DNA of 64,000 nucleotides from Amyelois transitella (GCF_032362555.1 NC_083518.1:2058501-2122500), one strand, 5' to 3'. Positions 11,063-23,342 are shown, numbered from the stretch's first letter. The notes: a model not told the origin generated them from the letters alone. Numbers and translations are program-made.

Positions 11063-11733
11063 GAATTTATTTTTCATAATATCATTTTGTGTTACAATTT
11101 TATAAGTAGATGACTCATAGTTTCTTGAAATTGGAATCAGTTGTCATTATTTTAAAAGCATGACCCTTACTATCTAGGCCTTCACATCACGTACTTATAT
11201 TTTGTAACTTTATATAACCAAATTCAAAGCTTGCCGAAGCTAGAACTATTTTGAGTGCAATCATGATGGTTATCAAAAACATAACAATTATCTTACATTC
11301 AAATTTCATTGTTGCAAAATAGTGTTTGATGTAAGGTAAGTAATTAAATCTGAATCTTTCATTTCTGTAAGTGAAGTGAAGGCAACTTTGACTTTAAAGC
11401 TAAGATCCCAAGTCTAATTAAAAATCTAGGTCATGTTATTTTGGAACGTAATGTGTTCCTTATTAGCTTTAATGATCATTATATTGTAAATTATCCATAC
11501 TGATGACATTCTGAATTACTGATTTCATAGAGACATACTGATTAACACTGACATACTAATTTCATACTGACAGTTTATAATAATAAGACAAAAAAAATAT
11601 ATTTTATTTTGTTAATTGTACTTGATTGTAAAATCTTCTGAAATTATTCGATAGATGTATGTGTGCTGAACGAGATAAATGTGATATTTCATACAAAAAT
11701 GCCTATAAGGGTGCTAAGCCGCCATTAATGATT

Positions 11734-11946
11734 GGCCTCTGTGGCGCAGCGTCCCGGGTTCGAATCCCGGCCAGGGCATGATGAGAAAATAACTTTTTCT
11801 GATTGGACTGGGTCTTGGATGTTTATCTATATAAGTATTTATTATAAAAATATAGTATCGTTGAGTTAGTATCTCGTAACACAAGTCTCGAACTTACTTC
11901 CAGGCTAACTCAATCAGTAATTTGTCCCGTATATATTTATTTATTT
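11734..11946 (+). mobile_element. tRNA-derived SINE with deleted promoter interval
   Basis: The head GGCCTCTGTGGCGCAGC joins directly to GTCCCGGGTTCGAATCCCGG. The roughly 27 nt between A-box and B-box regions seen in the copy at 13525 are missing. The 3' body is otherwise intact. Confidence 0.75.
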
Positions 11947-12369
11947 AACATTCAAAATAGGTCTTCTTACAGAATCCATAGATTTCGACTTGTTTTGATC
12001 CATTATCTTTATTTACCGCTTTGGCTTCTCAAAAAAGATAATCAAGCCTAGAAAACGGCAAAACTCTTAATTGGTGTAAAAAATATTTAATTTTAATACA
12101 TAAATGTACTTTCTAACGCATTGCATAACTTTATATTAGACTTTTAATGCGCATCACTTAACTCCGCGACCATTAACTTACGGAACATAGAATATTCATT
12201 AAATTTATAAAGATATACCACGTAATCAAGTTTTCACACTTATTTATTTATTTAAAACTTTAGTTCACAAAAAATGTACAAAAAGCGTTTGTGTCGCATA
12301 TTGTTCGAGTGTAACCTCGGGATTTGTTGAAGACATACTTCTTTCTTCATCTGTCTTCAGCGGACCTAC

Positions 12370-12613
12370 ACATACATACATATAATTACATCTTTATCCC
12401 TTACGGGTAGACAGAGCCAAAAGTCTCGTCGAGACTGAAAGGCCACATTCAGCTGTATGACTTAAAGATGGAAATGAGATTCAAATAGTGATGGGTTACT
12501 AGCCCATCGCCTAAAAGAAGCAACCCAACTTCTCAGCCTATCCCTTAGTCGAATTTAACGACATCAAGTTAAGGAAATGGAGTGGTCTAATACTAAAGTG
12601 CGGGAACTACACC
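12370..12613 (-). mobile_element. SINE-like family A, near full length
   Basis: Reverse copy with a TACATACAT tail; the head is diverged. Confidence 0.7.
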
Positions 12614-12719
12614 AGCCAATCTTCTCCTCTTTATTTGTTTCCAGTGATACACTTAGTCGCGAAAGTTTAGGTTTCGGAGCCGAGCTTACATCAGATGTCT
12701 TTGGGGGAAACTCATACTC

Positions 12720-12818
12720 ATACATACATACATAATTACGTCTATATCCCTTGCGGGGTAAACAGAGCCTACAGTCTTGAAAAGGCTGATAGGCCACGTT
12801 CAGCTGTTTGGCTTTATT
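12720..12818 (-). mobile_element. SINE-like family A, 3' half
   Basis: Reverse tail to GCTGTTTGGCTTTA. Confidence 0.68.
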
Positions 12819-13012
12819 ACTCATACTCATACATATGTACACATTATTCCTTTGTACCTATGCATTGTAGAAAGAGTTTTAGCTTTTTACTTAATAAAGC
12901 TAAAAGTACAATAGTGCCAGAAATAAGATAACTGGGAAAACCCCTAGATGATTGATAGCGAACAAAAAAAAAAATTTCAAAGTAACAAATATTACAGAAG
13001 TTCATTCATTCA

Positions 13013-13256
13013 TTTATATAGTCACGTCTATATCCTTTGCGGGGTAGAGAGAGCCTTGAAGAATCCGGTAGACCACGTTCAGCTGTTTGGCTTTATGATA
13101 GAATTGAGATTCAAATAGTGACAGGTTGCTAGCCCATCGCCTAAAAAAAGAATCCCAAGCTTATAAGCCTATCCCTTAGTCGCCTCTTACGACATCCATG
13201 GGAAATGAAATGGAGAGGTCCCGTTCTTTTTTATTGATGCCGGTAACCACACGGCA
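13013..13256 (-). mobile_element. SINE-like family A, full length
   Basis: Reverse copy from the ATAGTCACGTCTATATCC tail to the ACCACACGGC head. Confidence 0.75.
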
Positions 13257-13524
13257 TACAGGCATTACAGAAGTTAACGAACACAATTTCATTTGGCTCA
13301 AGAAATTCGTTGCAATTTGACAGTCATCATGACGGTTGTGTACATCATGAACAGAGGTCGTACCATCATTATAATGGACGATGTGACATAATGCGAAGCG
13401 GGTTTGTGGGTTACCGCATCTCGGTGGGAAATGAACGGGCATTTTCAAAAACTTTGTCAATGCCGAGATGACTAACTAATTTGTTGAGACTTTCACTGAT
13501 AAACATAAGTTAACTTACTTAGAC

Positions 13525-13762
13525 GGCCTCTGTGGCGCAGCGGTAGTGCGCTTGTCTGTGTCACCGGAGGTCCCGGGTTCGAATCCCGGTCAGGGCATGA
13601 TGAGAAAAGAACTTTTTCTGATTGGCTTGGGTCTTGGATGTACATAAGTATTTATTATATAATATAAGTATCGTTGAATAAGTATCTCGTAACACAAGTC
13701 TCGAACTTACTTCGCGGCTAACTCAATCTGTGTAATTTGTCCCGTATATATTTATTTATTAT
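13525..13762 (+). mobile_element. tRNA-derived SINE, full length
   Basis: The tRNA-like head carries an A-box-like TGGCGCAGCGG and B-box GGTTCGAATCC. The body GGGTCTTGGATGT ... TCGAACTTACTTCG follows, with an AT-rich tail. TTACTTAG at 13515-13522 and 13763-13770 is a possible 8-bp target duplication. The family is common in Lepidoptera. Confidence 0.8.
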
Positions 13763-13872
13763 TTACTTAGCAATAACACAGACATACCGCGGTATAAATG
13801 TGAGATTAGAAGTTTCAAATCCAATATAAGTTAGCTATAGCATTGAATTAATTACTTCTATGCTTATAACAT

Positions 13873-14116
13873 GCCGTGTGGTTCCCGGCCCCAACAGAAA
13901 AAGAACCGAACCACTACATCTCTTTCCCATGGATGTTGTAAAAGGCGACTATGATATAGGCTTATATAGTTGGTATTCTTCTTTTAGACTATGGGCTAGC
14001 AACCTGTCACAGTTTGAATCTCAATTCTATCATTAAGGCAAACAGCTGAACGTGGCCTATCAGTCTTTTCGAGACTGTTGACTCTGTCCACCCCGCAAGG
14101 GATATACATGTGATAA
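13873..14116 (+). mobile_element. SINE-like family A, full length
   Basis: Complete head and body; the tail is reduced to GTGATAATAAG. Confidence 0.75.
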
Positions 14117-14839
14117 TAAGTTTTATATATAACATTTTTTTTATAAAAAAGGCTGTGTAAATTAAGCGCAAGATTACATCGCTACTTACATGTATGTATG
14201 AGCTAATTTCGGAAAGTTGTGAACGGATTTGTTCCTGTTAAAATGTAGGAAAGAAGGTTTTCTGAAGAAGGTTTGTATGTATATAAATGCTACTCGTGTA
14301 AAGCCGGGGCGGATCGCAAATATAAACTAAAAGTGCTTTTTGTCACAAAACTGAACCCACCCTGAAAATAAAATCGATCGAACATCTCTGACGTAGTAAA
14401 TCAGCTCAAACCATAAACGTTTTCAAAATTATATTGCTGAATACATTTTTTCCAACCACTTCTATCAAATTCATCGTAAATTGTTACCAAGGATATAGAG
14501 TAATTTACACAGTAACTGAACGGCGATTTCTCAATAACTACAGACTAATCGATGTCAGATTGTTACTAGTATACTAAACTGTTACATAACAAAAACTAGC
14601 ATTATTCCGATAGAAACATATCGATAAACGGCGGGAACAAGGAAGTCTGTCTGTCTGTTTCTGTTGCAACTCCTGACCCTCGCTTTCTCTTAACACGATT
14701 CTTACTTTCATCTCGTTTACTTCAAACCTTTAGAGGTAATTCTTTGGTTATTCGATTTTTTTTATCGATTAGTTGCAAGATCATTTAATATAGCATACAT
14801 AAGTACATTATTATTTTAAATATGTACATTGATATAAAC

Positions 14840-14905
14840 ACGTCCCTTTCCCGGAAGGGTAGGCAGAGATTAGATCTCTCCATTCGTCTCGTTGCCACAT
14901 TCATT
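14840..14905 (-). mobile_element. LINE 3' fragment, degraded
   Basis: ACGTCCCTTTCCCGGAAGGG then TAGGCAGAGATTAGATC matches the reverse of the LINE tail at 25210-25250. Confidence 0.5.
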
Positions 14906-16352
14906 GTCATTGATCAACTTTTTCATGAGTGCTCGTCAATTTATCTATTTAAATTTGAGTGTTTCAACGTGTCTTATGGTAAGATATGATCTAAGGTGAA
15001 ACACACACGCTCAAATAGTCTGTTGTTTCTAGATTAAAAAAAGAACTGTAGATTAATCCCAAACCTAACATGTTTTAATCTTAATTCAACAATACTTTAC
15101 ACTTTCTGCAATCAATGCAAGCCGTTATTTAATTTAAAAGTATGCATGCATATCTGATTTAATGTACATAATTCCATAAATATCGAATAAAAAAAAATTC
15201 TTATCTTATTATTAAGATATCGTACACGCAGAATAATTGTTGTTAATATAATACATACTCGTATGCTATATTTCTTCATGATTGTAATGCTGAGATGAAA
15301 ACCTCACGTTATGGATTACTGCTAATTACATAACACATAATTGGATCTATCCATCACGCGTGGTCACAACATGTAGTGTGGCCGATATACATATATTCAA
15401 GTATCGATAAAGTTTCGATAGACAATCGATACAAACATACATATAATCACGCTCTTTCAAGAGGGATATGCGAAGATTACATTATTGAACTCTGAAATTT
15501 GCTAATAATATGTTTCGAACATGTAAATGTGCATTTATAATGTGTTAGTGGATGCCATTCATATTTTTGAATTGATTATAACCATAATATTATCTTAGTT
15601 ACTTCTTCGATTATAAGACTGAGGTTATATAATGGAATATATACATATATTGGAATTGAGAAATCGTATGATAATTGAAACGGAATATTTGTGAATATAA
15701 GCAATATTAAAATAACTAATTAATATGAGCATCTATTATACGTCCTACATACTTTTTGTATGTATAAATTAAGCCTTTATTTTATGAGTATCTAATGATT
15801 AAATGTTATTTAAATTTTAAAAAAGCTTTTGTTTTGGTCAGACTGAGACTTGACTATGAGGATAAATTACTTCATGTTCTTATATGAAGATGATGACATT
15901 TATATTATATACAATGTTGTATAATGCTTCTATATAATAATATCACCAAAAATTTGTGAATGGAAATCGTAAGCTTATTTTTTTTTTAAATTTGAGATGT
16001 CCTGACGGTAGGTCGAGTCAAGAGGACCATAGTTCAACAAGCTTACAAACAGAGTATAGAATTGTGACAAGTTTAAAGGCATTGTGACATTTTAAAGATA
16101 CGGCCGTAAAAATACTAAATATTTTTTTTACATTTTAAGACCTACTTTTTGATCTTTTTATTCTATAATTAAATAAAAATTACTCGTGCCTAGTTAAAAG
16201 GTTGTAACATTAATATGACCATTATGGCGTTCAAAATTCCATCTAAATTGCTCGACCTGCATACACAAAGACAAGTTACACGCTCGGTTGCGTCTCCTTC
16301 CCATAGCGATGGACCGCGGATGCCATTTTTTGTACAACATGTGAACCAACAT

Positions 16353-16602
16353 ACATATGGTCACGTCCATATCCCTTGCGGGGTAGACAGAGCCAACAGT
16401 CTTGAAAAGACTGAACGGCCACGTTCAGCTATTTGGCTTAATGATAGAATTGAGATTCAAATAGTGACAGGTTGCTAGCCCAACACCTAAAAAAATAATC
16501 CCAAGTTTGAAAGCCTATCCCTTAGTCGCCTTTTACGACATCCATGGGAAAGAGATAGATTGGTCTTATTCTTTTTTGTATTGGTGCCGAGAACCACACG
16601 CC
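16353..16602 (-). mobile_element. SINE-like family A, full length with 16-bp target duplication
   Basis: A 250-bp copy flanked by exact ACATGTGAACCAACAT at 16337-16352 and 16603-16618. This defines the element ends and shows target-primed insertion. Confidence 0.88.
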
Positions 16603-17004
16603 ACATGTGAACCAACATTGTACATTTAATTGCCAAGATGAGGTATAATTTATTGCCTCGTGTGTAACACCGGGGTCGTGGAAAGCGGTTACCGGGGGTC
16701 GGTTGCATGGCTCGAGAAAATTGAAGTTACGTAATGCAATGTTAAGCTTTGCCTTCGTGCAGTTACGCGGTTTTTAATGCTCTTCGTATCAAATTATGAA
16801 TCAAAATTAAGCTGAGGTTAGAAGGAGGCGTAATGCCATATATAAAAAAAAATGATTATTTAGGTAACCAAAGGTAAGTACATAACACAAGTTGTGGGAG
16901 TCTCCTTTTAGGCAAACTTTGCTTGTGCCAGGAGGCACCGCTCTTTCATAACATAGCAATTATTATTACTACTAAATAAACTGTTAACAAACTTATATAT
17001 ATAC

Positions 17005-17895
17005 TAGCTGACCCGCGCAACTTCGTTTGCGTGTATCCCGCTACTTATTACACACACATTATGACACTAACTCCCATATTATTCGCATGTGCCTCAGTAA
17101 AAAAATATCTAAATATGTACTTAGAAACAAAAGAAAGATACCTATTCTATTAAGTTCTTTTTCTGAACTTATCTTACCTTAAATTACGATTTTTTTTTTA
17201 ATTATTTCCCTAATATTAAATTGACCTACCTAACTTTAAATTTTAACCAAAATCTTAATAGAAAATATCAATCCATAAATTACGGTTTTATATTTTAAAA
17301 AACTAATCTTACTAATAAGTGCGATTTAATACTAACCTTAGAATACAATACCTACTATTATCATACAATTATTGTTGTCGCGCTGAAAAGCACGTTTTAT
17401 TTTTCTCAAAGAGCTGCGATAAATAAACGCGTCCGATCGCTTCCAATTTCAAAGTGCTAATGGGGAGCCGACGACGACGAGGGGTCTTCCCAAACTCCTG
17501 TGTGGGAGTTGGACCATTAAATGTTTTTTTAATACAGAAAAGTAGTTTTTGTGACTTAAATAAAAAAGCTGGATATATGTCATCGCGGACTTTTTTGTAG
17601 AACTAATAAAGACCAATGTTTTTGCTATACATTGTTCTTACTTGTATCCAACGGTATAAGCGGCGCACGCACAAATGCAATCTTCAATTAGAATTTTTTT
17701 CTGACTTCTTGGACATAAATCGCTATAACTCAGCTAATATAGTTTCAATGTATTTCAATTATATATAAAAACCTGTCGGAGAAAATACTCTTTCTATTAG
17801 TGAAAACCGCATCAAAATCCGTTGCGTAGTTTTAAAGTTTTATGCATACGAAGGGACTACAGACAAAATGGGCGACTTTGTTTTATACTATGTAG
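17005..17895. mobile_element. Retroelement remnant (about 890 bp)
   Basis: It starts with TAGCTGACCCGCGCAACTTC and ends near GACTTTGTTTTATACTATG, boundaries typical of a widespread lepidopteran non-LTR element 3' region. No intact frame. Confidence 0.6.
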
Positions 17896-18230
17896 TGATG
17901 ATGAATCACAAGTTACGCGTTTTTGGTTTCTCCATTACCGTGGGAAGCTTCAAAAATAAGAGAAGCCTACGTTTGACCTCTGAAAACTAATATTTTCATA
18001 TAAAATGTAATGAAAGTTAGTTCATTTTTTAGCAGTGACTACAGATAGACTTACGCATTTATATTATAATATATTATAACTCATTTTGGTTCATTTTAAT
18101 ATATCTCTTGGAAATTTGCACGCACGTGGCTAGAGAGTTCTAAGTCGGACATATGGTATATCCTGAACAAAGAAATATCCCGTGATATTTGCGATAAAGG
18201 CTAACACGAATAAAGCCAGCGGTAAAGATA

Positions 18231-18491
18231 CATACATATGGTCACGTCTATATCCCTTGCGGGGTAGACAGAGCCAACAGTCTTGAAAGACTAAATGGCC
18301 ACGTTCAGCTATTTGGCTTAATGATAGAATTGAGATTCAACTAGTGACAGATTGCTGGCCCATCGCCTTAAAAAAGAATCCCAAGTTTGTAAGCCTATCC
18401 CTTAGTCGCCTTTTACGACATCCATGGGAAACAGATGGAGTGGTCCTATTCTTTTATGTATTGGTGCCGGGAACCACACGGCATCACGCAA
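18231..18491 (-). mobile_element. SINE-like family A, full length with 15-bp target duplication
   Basis: Flanked by exact CCAGCGGTAAAGATA at 18216-18230 and 18492-18506. Confidence 0.87.
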
Positions 18492-18718
18492 CCAGCGGTA
18501 AAGATAGTAACCTATATCGTAAAATGAGACCACATAGACCAACCGCAGACTAATAATGTTGAAGTTATGCAACCGGTGTTAACTTAGCATAGATGTCATC
18601 CCGCGACATATGTAAGCACATCAGGTAAATGTAACATTGTGTAATGACACAGGCGTTTACAATCTCAAGTTGTAAGTAGTTACATTGTGCTATTTTATTC
18701 CAGTCTGTGTAATATGTT

Positions 18719-18990
18719 AATAGTGCCGTGTGGTTCCCGGCACTATTACAAAAAAGAATAGGACCACTCCATCTCTTTCCCATGGATGTCGTAAAAGGCG
18801 ACTAAGGGATAGGCTTATAAACTAAGGATTCCTCTTTTAGGCGATGGGCTAGCAACCTGTCACTATTTGAATCTCGGTTCTATCATTAAGCCAAATAGCT
18901 GAACGTGGCCATTCAGTCTTTTCAAGACTGTTGGCTCTGTCTACCCCGCAAGGGATATAGACGTGATCATATGTATGTATGTATGTATGT
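18719..18990 (+). mobile_element. SINE-like family A, full length with short target duplication
   Basis: TGTAATATGTT at 18708-18718 recurs at 18988-18998 after a (TATG)n tail. One of the best-preserved copies. Confidence 0.85.
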
Positions 18991-19868
18991 AATATGTTCT
19001 ATTGGCATTTGTTCAGTTACCGCCTTTACTGGAGAGGAGGCCATTATCCGCGTTAGGAAACTTAGACATTTCTTAACGTTTTCATTTAACCTGTTTATAA
19101 CACGACTTCGACTTCGATCCCTTACGGGGTAGACGGAACTAACCGTCAGGATGATACAAAGAAGCTACCTGAAGCAGGATGGTTTAAAAATTTTAATTGA
19201 GATTGAGACAGTGGCAGGTTTCAAGCCTACATAAAATGTGTAAATCTAGATGTTAATATATAGTAAATGTAGATATAATACGGCCTTTTTGAAAAAGCTT
19301 ATTTTCAGATGTCGAAATTATTTTTTTTAAATACACAGAAGTTACAATTATTAAAGAAAAATGTCTCCAGATAAAACAGTACATTTGAGCGTGTGAATGA
19401 CAAATCAGATAAATATATTAAAGGCTAGGTAACTCTTATCTTACGATGTTCATTTTGTCCATAGTTTAGATAACACATCATAAAAGTTGCAGGTCTAGTA
19501 ATAAAATATACAAATGACATTGCTTAACGTGTCTTCAATCTACATGAGACTCAATTATAAGGTAAACTTACGATTGTGTGGGTATTCAAAGCTTAATGGC
19601 ATTGTGAAGCAATTGAGGAAATGTGATAGGTATCTACAACAGCTTCGCAATAAATCTTTAACCTACGACTTATGTGTGCGGTGGCGGAATACATTATGTT
19701 AGTACAAAATACTTAAAGACCGGAATATTAAAACGTAATACTTTTTTATGCTTACATAATTAATAGTTAGTGAGTTAGCCCCGAATTAAGTTCGAGACTT
19801 CTGTTACGGGGTTTTAATTTAATGATACTATACATAGGTTTTAATTTAATGACACTATACTATATATA

Positions 19869-20052
19869 GGCGTGACTTTATGTATGTTTATACATAAAGT
19901 CACGCCTCTTTCCCGGAGGGGTGGGCAGAGACTACATACCTCCACTTGCCACGATATCTACATACTTCTTTCGCTTTTATCCACATTCATAACTCTTTTC
20001 ATGACCCTTAGCCAGGACGTCCTTAATAAGATCAAGATACGTTCGTCTAAGT
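19869..20052 (-). mobile_element. LINE 3' fragment with inverted tail
   Basis: Reverse-strand LINE end (the complement of 25064-25260). At its 3' end 17 bp are repeated in inverted orientation: 19869-19885 and 19890-19906 are exact complements around GTTT. Confidence 0.68.
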
Positions 20053-20119
20053 AATGATACTATATTTTAATTATAAATACTTAAATATCCAAGATCTAGC
20101 CCAATTAGAAAATGTTTTT

Positions 20120-20210
20120 TTTGTCATGCCATGACCTGAAGGACTATGGATCAAACTCGCGACCTTTTGGTACAGAAGCGAGAATCTACGACTGCGTCAA
20201 ACAGGCCAAC
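20120..20210 (-). mobile_element. tRNA-like SINE head
   Basis: Read in reverse it has GCCTGTTTGACGCAGTCG and GCGAGTTTGATCC, resembling A and B boxes. The body is not recognised. Confidence 0.45.
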
Positions 20211-20438
20211 TTAGTTGCAACCTTCGCTGGTAAGCCGAGTGGGCTTTAGAGTCATTGACTATATTTACAGCGTAATTTATGTATGTAAATTATTATGTGT
20301 ATCTAAGTGTATATACCTACCTATTATACATATTTATATATTTTTTAACTGTGATCGCACCACCACGTACGTCCATCTCAGTTTGGTCCAAGGTTTGACT
20401 GGCGGAGAATGCCTTATTGGATTAAGTTCCACAGTTAA

Positions 20439-20579
20439 ACATACATACCTACATATAATCACGTGTATATCCCTTGCGGGGCAGACAAAGCCAGCAGTCT
20501 TGAAAAGACTGATAGGCCAGCTGATAGTTCAGCTGTTTCGCATAATGATCTCAATTCTAAGATTCAAATAGTGACAGCC
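20439..20579 (-). mobile_element. SINE-like family A, 3' half
   Basis: Reverse tail with a small duplication around AGCTGATAGTTCAGCTG. Confidence 0.65.
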
Positions 20580-21119
20580 TTTGATTATGGGGCTCTTCTG
20601 TTTCATAAAACCTCATTTTCTTCATCCAGCGTTTTGTAATATTGGCCAAGAATCTAAAGTTACCTAATTGAGGAGCACAGTAGAGAGTGAAGTATAGTAA
20701 TTGTTGAGAACAATCACGCGATGTTTAATGAGCTATAAATTGCTGAGTGTGAGAGATACATAATGCCCATAATACGTGTAATAGATTTGGTGCTATACGA
20801 GTTTCATTATCGCTTAGGTACTAAGATCCTCGTGATTTGAATTAAAATTTATGTATATGTGGGTCACATAAAAATACCGTACCAACTTCGTACATACATA
20901 TCTCTTAAATCAATTTTTATGTGACATTTCGTGGCTCACTGTGCCAGATTTAACAAATTTCATATGATCGACTGCCTTTGACTTGAAACTTTCGGAAAAT
21001 TAAACTAAATCTTTTTAATAATCTATCTAACAATATAAAAAATAAAGATGAAATTCTTGATGTTCTTCTTCAAAGAAAATTATTAAAATGATGCTAATGA
21101 ATGATATTTTCAATTTCAG

Positions 21120-23342
21120 ATACTCGCCTGTGCAGTGCTGTCAACGACATTTGCTGAACCGGACCCAAAGAAATATAAACCAGACACAGTAACGAAGAAC
21201 AAAAACTCAAACTCAAGTTTAACAGACGAAGAAAGAAAATTTTTAAGAGAAGTAGAAGCTAAATTTGGTGTTAAATCAGATGTATTGCCTGAAATAAAAA
21301 AAGTTAATGAAGAAAAGAATAAGACTGAAACAAAATCGGAACCGTCAATAAAACCACCATTTCCAGCTGTTATAGCTATAGAAATAGTCAATGATACAGA
21401 ATCAAAGCCAAAAAATGGGAAGCGAACAATCGACGCTAACCTTGGTTATGGATATAGGACCAATAACGGGTATACATACTCTTATTTGGGGCGCCCAGGT
21501 CAAGAGAAAGGCAAGTTTATGATATACCCATATTCACAAGAAGATATTCCGCCAGCGCGTCCTAATCAATATTCCCACCAATCTTCAGGATCCTACACTT
21601 CATCGTCTCCACAATCTCCTAATGTAGAAATTCAACCTTCAAAAGCGTATGAACTGGTTGAAATGAAAGATGAACCGCAGCCTTATCAGTACAACAGGCC
21701 AACTGAACAAAGACTTAATTATGATATAAAAGGACTCGTCACACCTCCAGCGTATACCCCTCAAAGTCATCAACAACCTATCCAGGCTCCACCAACTACC
21801 TTGTATACAACCTATAATGGTGAACGGCTCTCTGGCCTAAGCGGACAATTTCCAATGGTTATGCCAAATTACTTTGTAGATCCATCACAATTGCTAAAGT
21901 ATCCTCAGTTCCAAAGCGCAGGATTATCACAGGATCATTTACGCTCTTCGGGTTCACCAGTACAGCAAAAGGTTGTGCCTGTCTTAGTACTTAGAATCCC
22001 AAGTTCATATATCAAAAATCCATCAGCTGAGCTATATGCTAATCTACCGCAAAATTACCCCTTATCTCAATATTTAAATCAAGTTAATTTACAAGAATTA
22101 GTTAACAATTATTTCAAGAAAATTGGTTACTCTTTTGCACCTCAAGTTATGGCATATCAGAGACCGCTTTTAGCAGATGCTGTATCAACGCCAGTGACGC
22201 AATATGAACCACAACATTATTCTGCTCCATACATTAATCCATCATATACTCAATCAGATTATTCTGGGGTTCAGTATTCTGCTGTAAAACCAGTAATGGC
22301 TAGGTATCCTTTGAGTTATACTCGCCCTCAATACTATATTCCTTCCGCTCAGACGGCTTATCAACAGCCTGCTCAACAATATCAATATACTTACCAATAC
22401 GTACCTAATACGTCAAGTCAACAGACGTATTATATTCAACCACAATCACAACAGACTGAGCAAGAGCATCAAACTGAACAAGTTTCTCAGCAAACACATG
22501 TTCAAGATACAGCTAATCAAGTAGAATATGTGTCTCAACAAGAAGTTCATGTCACTACTGCGGCTCCCTCACTCGAATACGGGACACCTGAAACGCCAAC
22601 TGAATCCGAACATAATTCTGTTGAATCTGTAGCTCCTCAATACGAGGCAGCACATGCTTCTACCCAAGAATATGGAACACCAAAAGCCGAAAATGTGGAA
22701 TACGCTTCAAAGGAACCAGCAGTTGAATATACTGGCCCTACGAGGGTAAACATACCAGTTGCGTACACTACTCAGGGTCATCACGATACTATTGCTGTAT
22801 ATCCTTCGCAGGCTGGTCATATTCCCCGTCATTATAGCTCACAAGCCGATCTTGGAGCACAATATTATTATCAAGGCCAATCACCTGCAAGTCATCAAAA
22901 TAGCAACTTAGTATTAACTGAAAACTACCCAAGTAAAGACCACACTATTGCTACAGTTTTACCTTACAGTTATAAACAAGCAGCGAAATCTAATGCGGGC
23001 GCTGTCCAATCGGTTAGTTACGTTACACCAATGCCATTTTCTTCTAAATATCAGTCGCAATACAGAATAATGGTGCCACAGATGGTTTTTAAGAATCCTA
23101 GTAGTGAGAAGGTAGCTTATGTTAATTCTCACTCGCTACCGTATAGCCAAAATAGTCAGGAACATAATCCTGAGGCAGAATATACTGTGCCATCTCACTA
23201 CAGTCCTCCTGTTGGAAGACAAAGACCGCCTTCTTACCCTAAAAATTATCATTCTACTCCGAAAAGAATGGTTAAACCTCAAGATAAATCAGATAACGTG
23301 TCGCCGAAGAAACAAGTAGAAAGATCTGAAAAGGAGGCGTAA
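21120..23342 (+). CDS. Gene A main exon: secreted Tyr/Gln/Pro-rich structural protein, likely cuticular
   Basis: This exon encodes residues 7-746 of a 746-aa protein. The acceptor is AATTTCAG at 21112-21119 and the stop is TAA at 23340-23342. After the signal peptide comes a charged Lys/Glu segment (about residues 19-95). A long low-complexity body follows, rich in Tyr, Gln, Pro and Ser (YxxPQ, QQPAQQYQYTYQYVP near residue 420, and several YGTP units around 490-525). Residues about 289-346 form a less repetitive, partly hydrophobic island (VVPVLVLRIPSSYI, then YLNQVNLQELVNNYFKKIGY) that may be the folded part. There is no Rebers-Riddiford chitin-binding consensus, no Tweedle-type domain and no cysteine pattern. 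Composition and context point to a cuticle or other extracellular-matrix protein of the loosely defined hypothetical cuticular class. The ordinary, AT-rich codon use differs from genes C and D. Confidence 0.8.
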   Translation: MLACAVLSTTFAEPDPKKYKPDTVTKNKNSNSSLTDEERKFLREVEAKFGVKSDVLPEIKKVNEEKNKTETKSEPSIKPPFPAVIAIEIVNDTESKPKNGKRTIDANLGYGYRTNNGYTYSYLGRPGQEKGKFMIYPYSQEDIPPARPNQYSHQSSGSYTSSSPQSPNVEIQPSKAYELVEMKDEPQPYQYNRPTEQRLNYDIKGLVTPPAYTPQSHQQPIQAPPTTLYTTYNGERLSGLSGQFPMVMPNYFVDPSQLLKYPQFQSAGLSQDHLRSSGSPVQQKVVPVLVLRIPSSYIKNPSAELYANLPQNYPLSQYLNQVNLQELVNNYFKKIGYSFAPQVMAYQRPLLADAVSTPVTQYEPQHYSAPYINPSYTQSDYSGVQYSAVKPVMARYPLSYTRPQYYIPSAQTAYQQPAQQYQYTYQYVPNTSSQQTYYIQPQSQQTEQEHQTEQVSQQTHVQDTANQVEYVSQQEVHVTTAAPSLEYGTPETPTESEHNSVESVAPQYEAAHASTQEYGTPKAENVEYASKEPAVEYTGPTRVNIPVAYTTQGHHDTIAVYPSQAGHIPRHYSSQADLGAQYYYQGQSPASHQNSNLVLTENYPSKDHTIATVLPYSYKQAAKSNAGAVQSVSYVTPMPFSSKYQSQYRIMVPQMVFKNPSSEKVAYVNSHSLPYSQNSQEHNPEAEYTVPSHYSPPVGRQRPPSYPKNYHSTPKRMVKPQDKSDNVSPKKQVERSEKEA

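Larger units (their letters stand above)
10369..21119 (+). other. Gene A intron 1 (10.75 kb), repeat-filled
   Basis: The intron runs from GTAACG to TTTCAG. It contains about a dozen family A SINE copies, two tRNA-derived SINEs (11734 and 13525), an approximately 890-bp retroelement remnant (about 17005-17895), a LINE 3' fragment in reverse (19889-20052) and a tRNA-like SINE head in reverse (about 20120-20210). Unique CpG-containing stretches at about 13265-13460 and 16620-16740 are the best candidates for intronic regulatory DNA. No other gene is visible. Confidence 0.55.

Noticed and set aside
13525-13600. Possible tRNA gene (B-box GGTTCGAATCC)
   Set aside because: The acceptor stem does not pair properly, and the same head with the same non-tRNA body recurs at 11734 and 36427. 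It is a SINE.
21049-21093. ATGAAATTCTTGATG just upstream of gene A exon 2 as an alternative start
   Set aside because: The frame closes after about 12 codons (MKFLMFFFKENY-stop), with no donor joining it to 21120.
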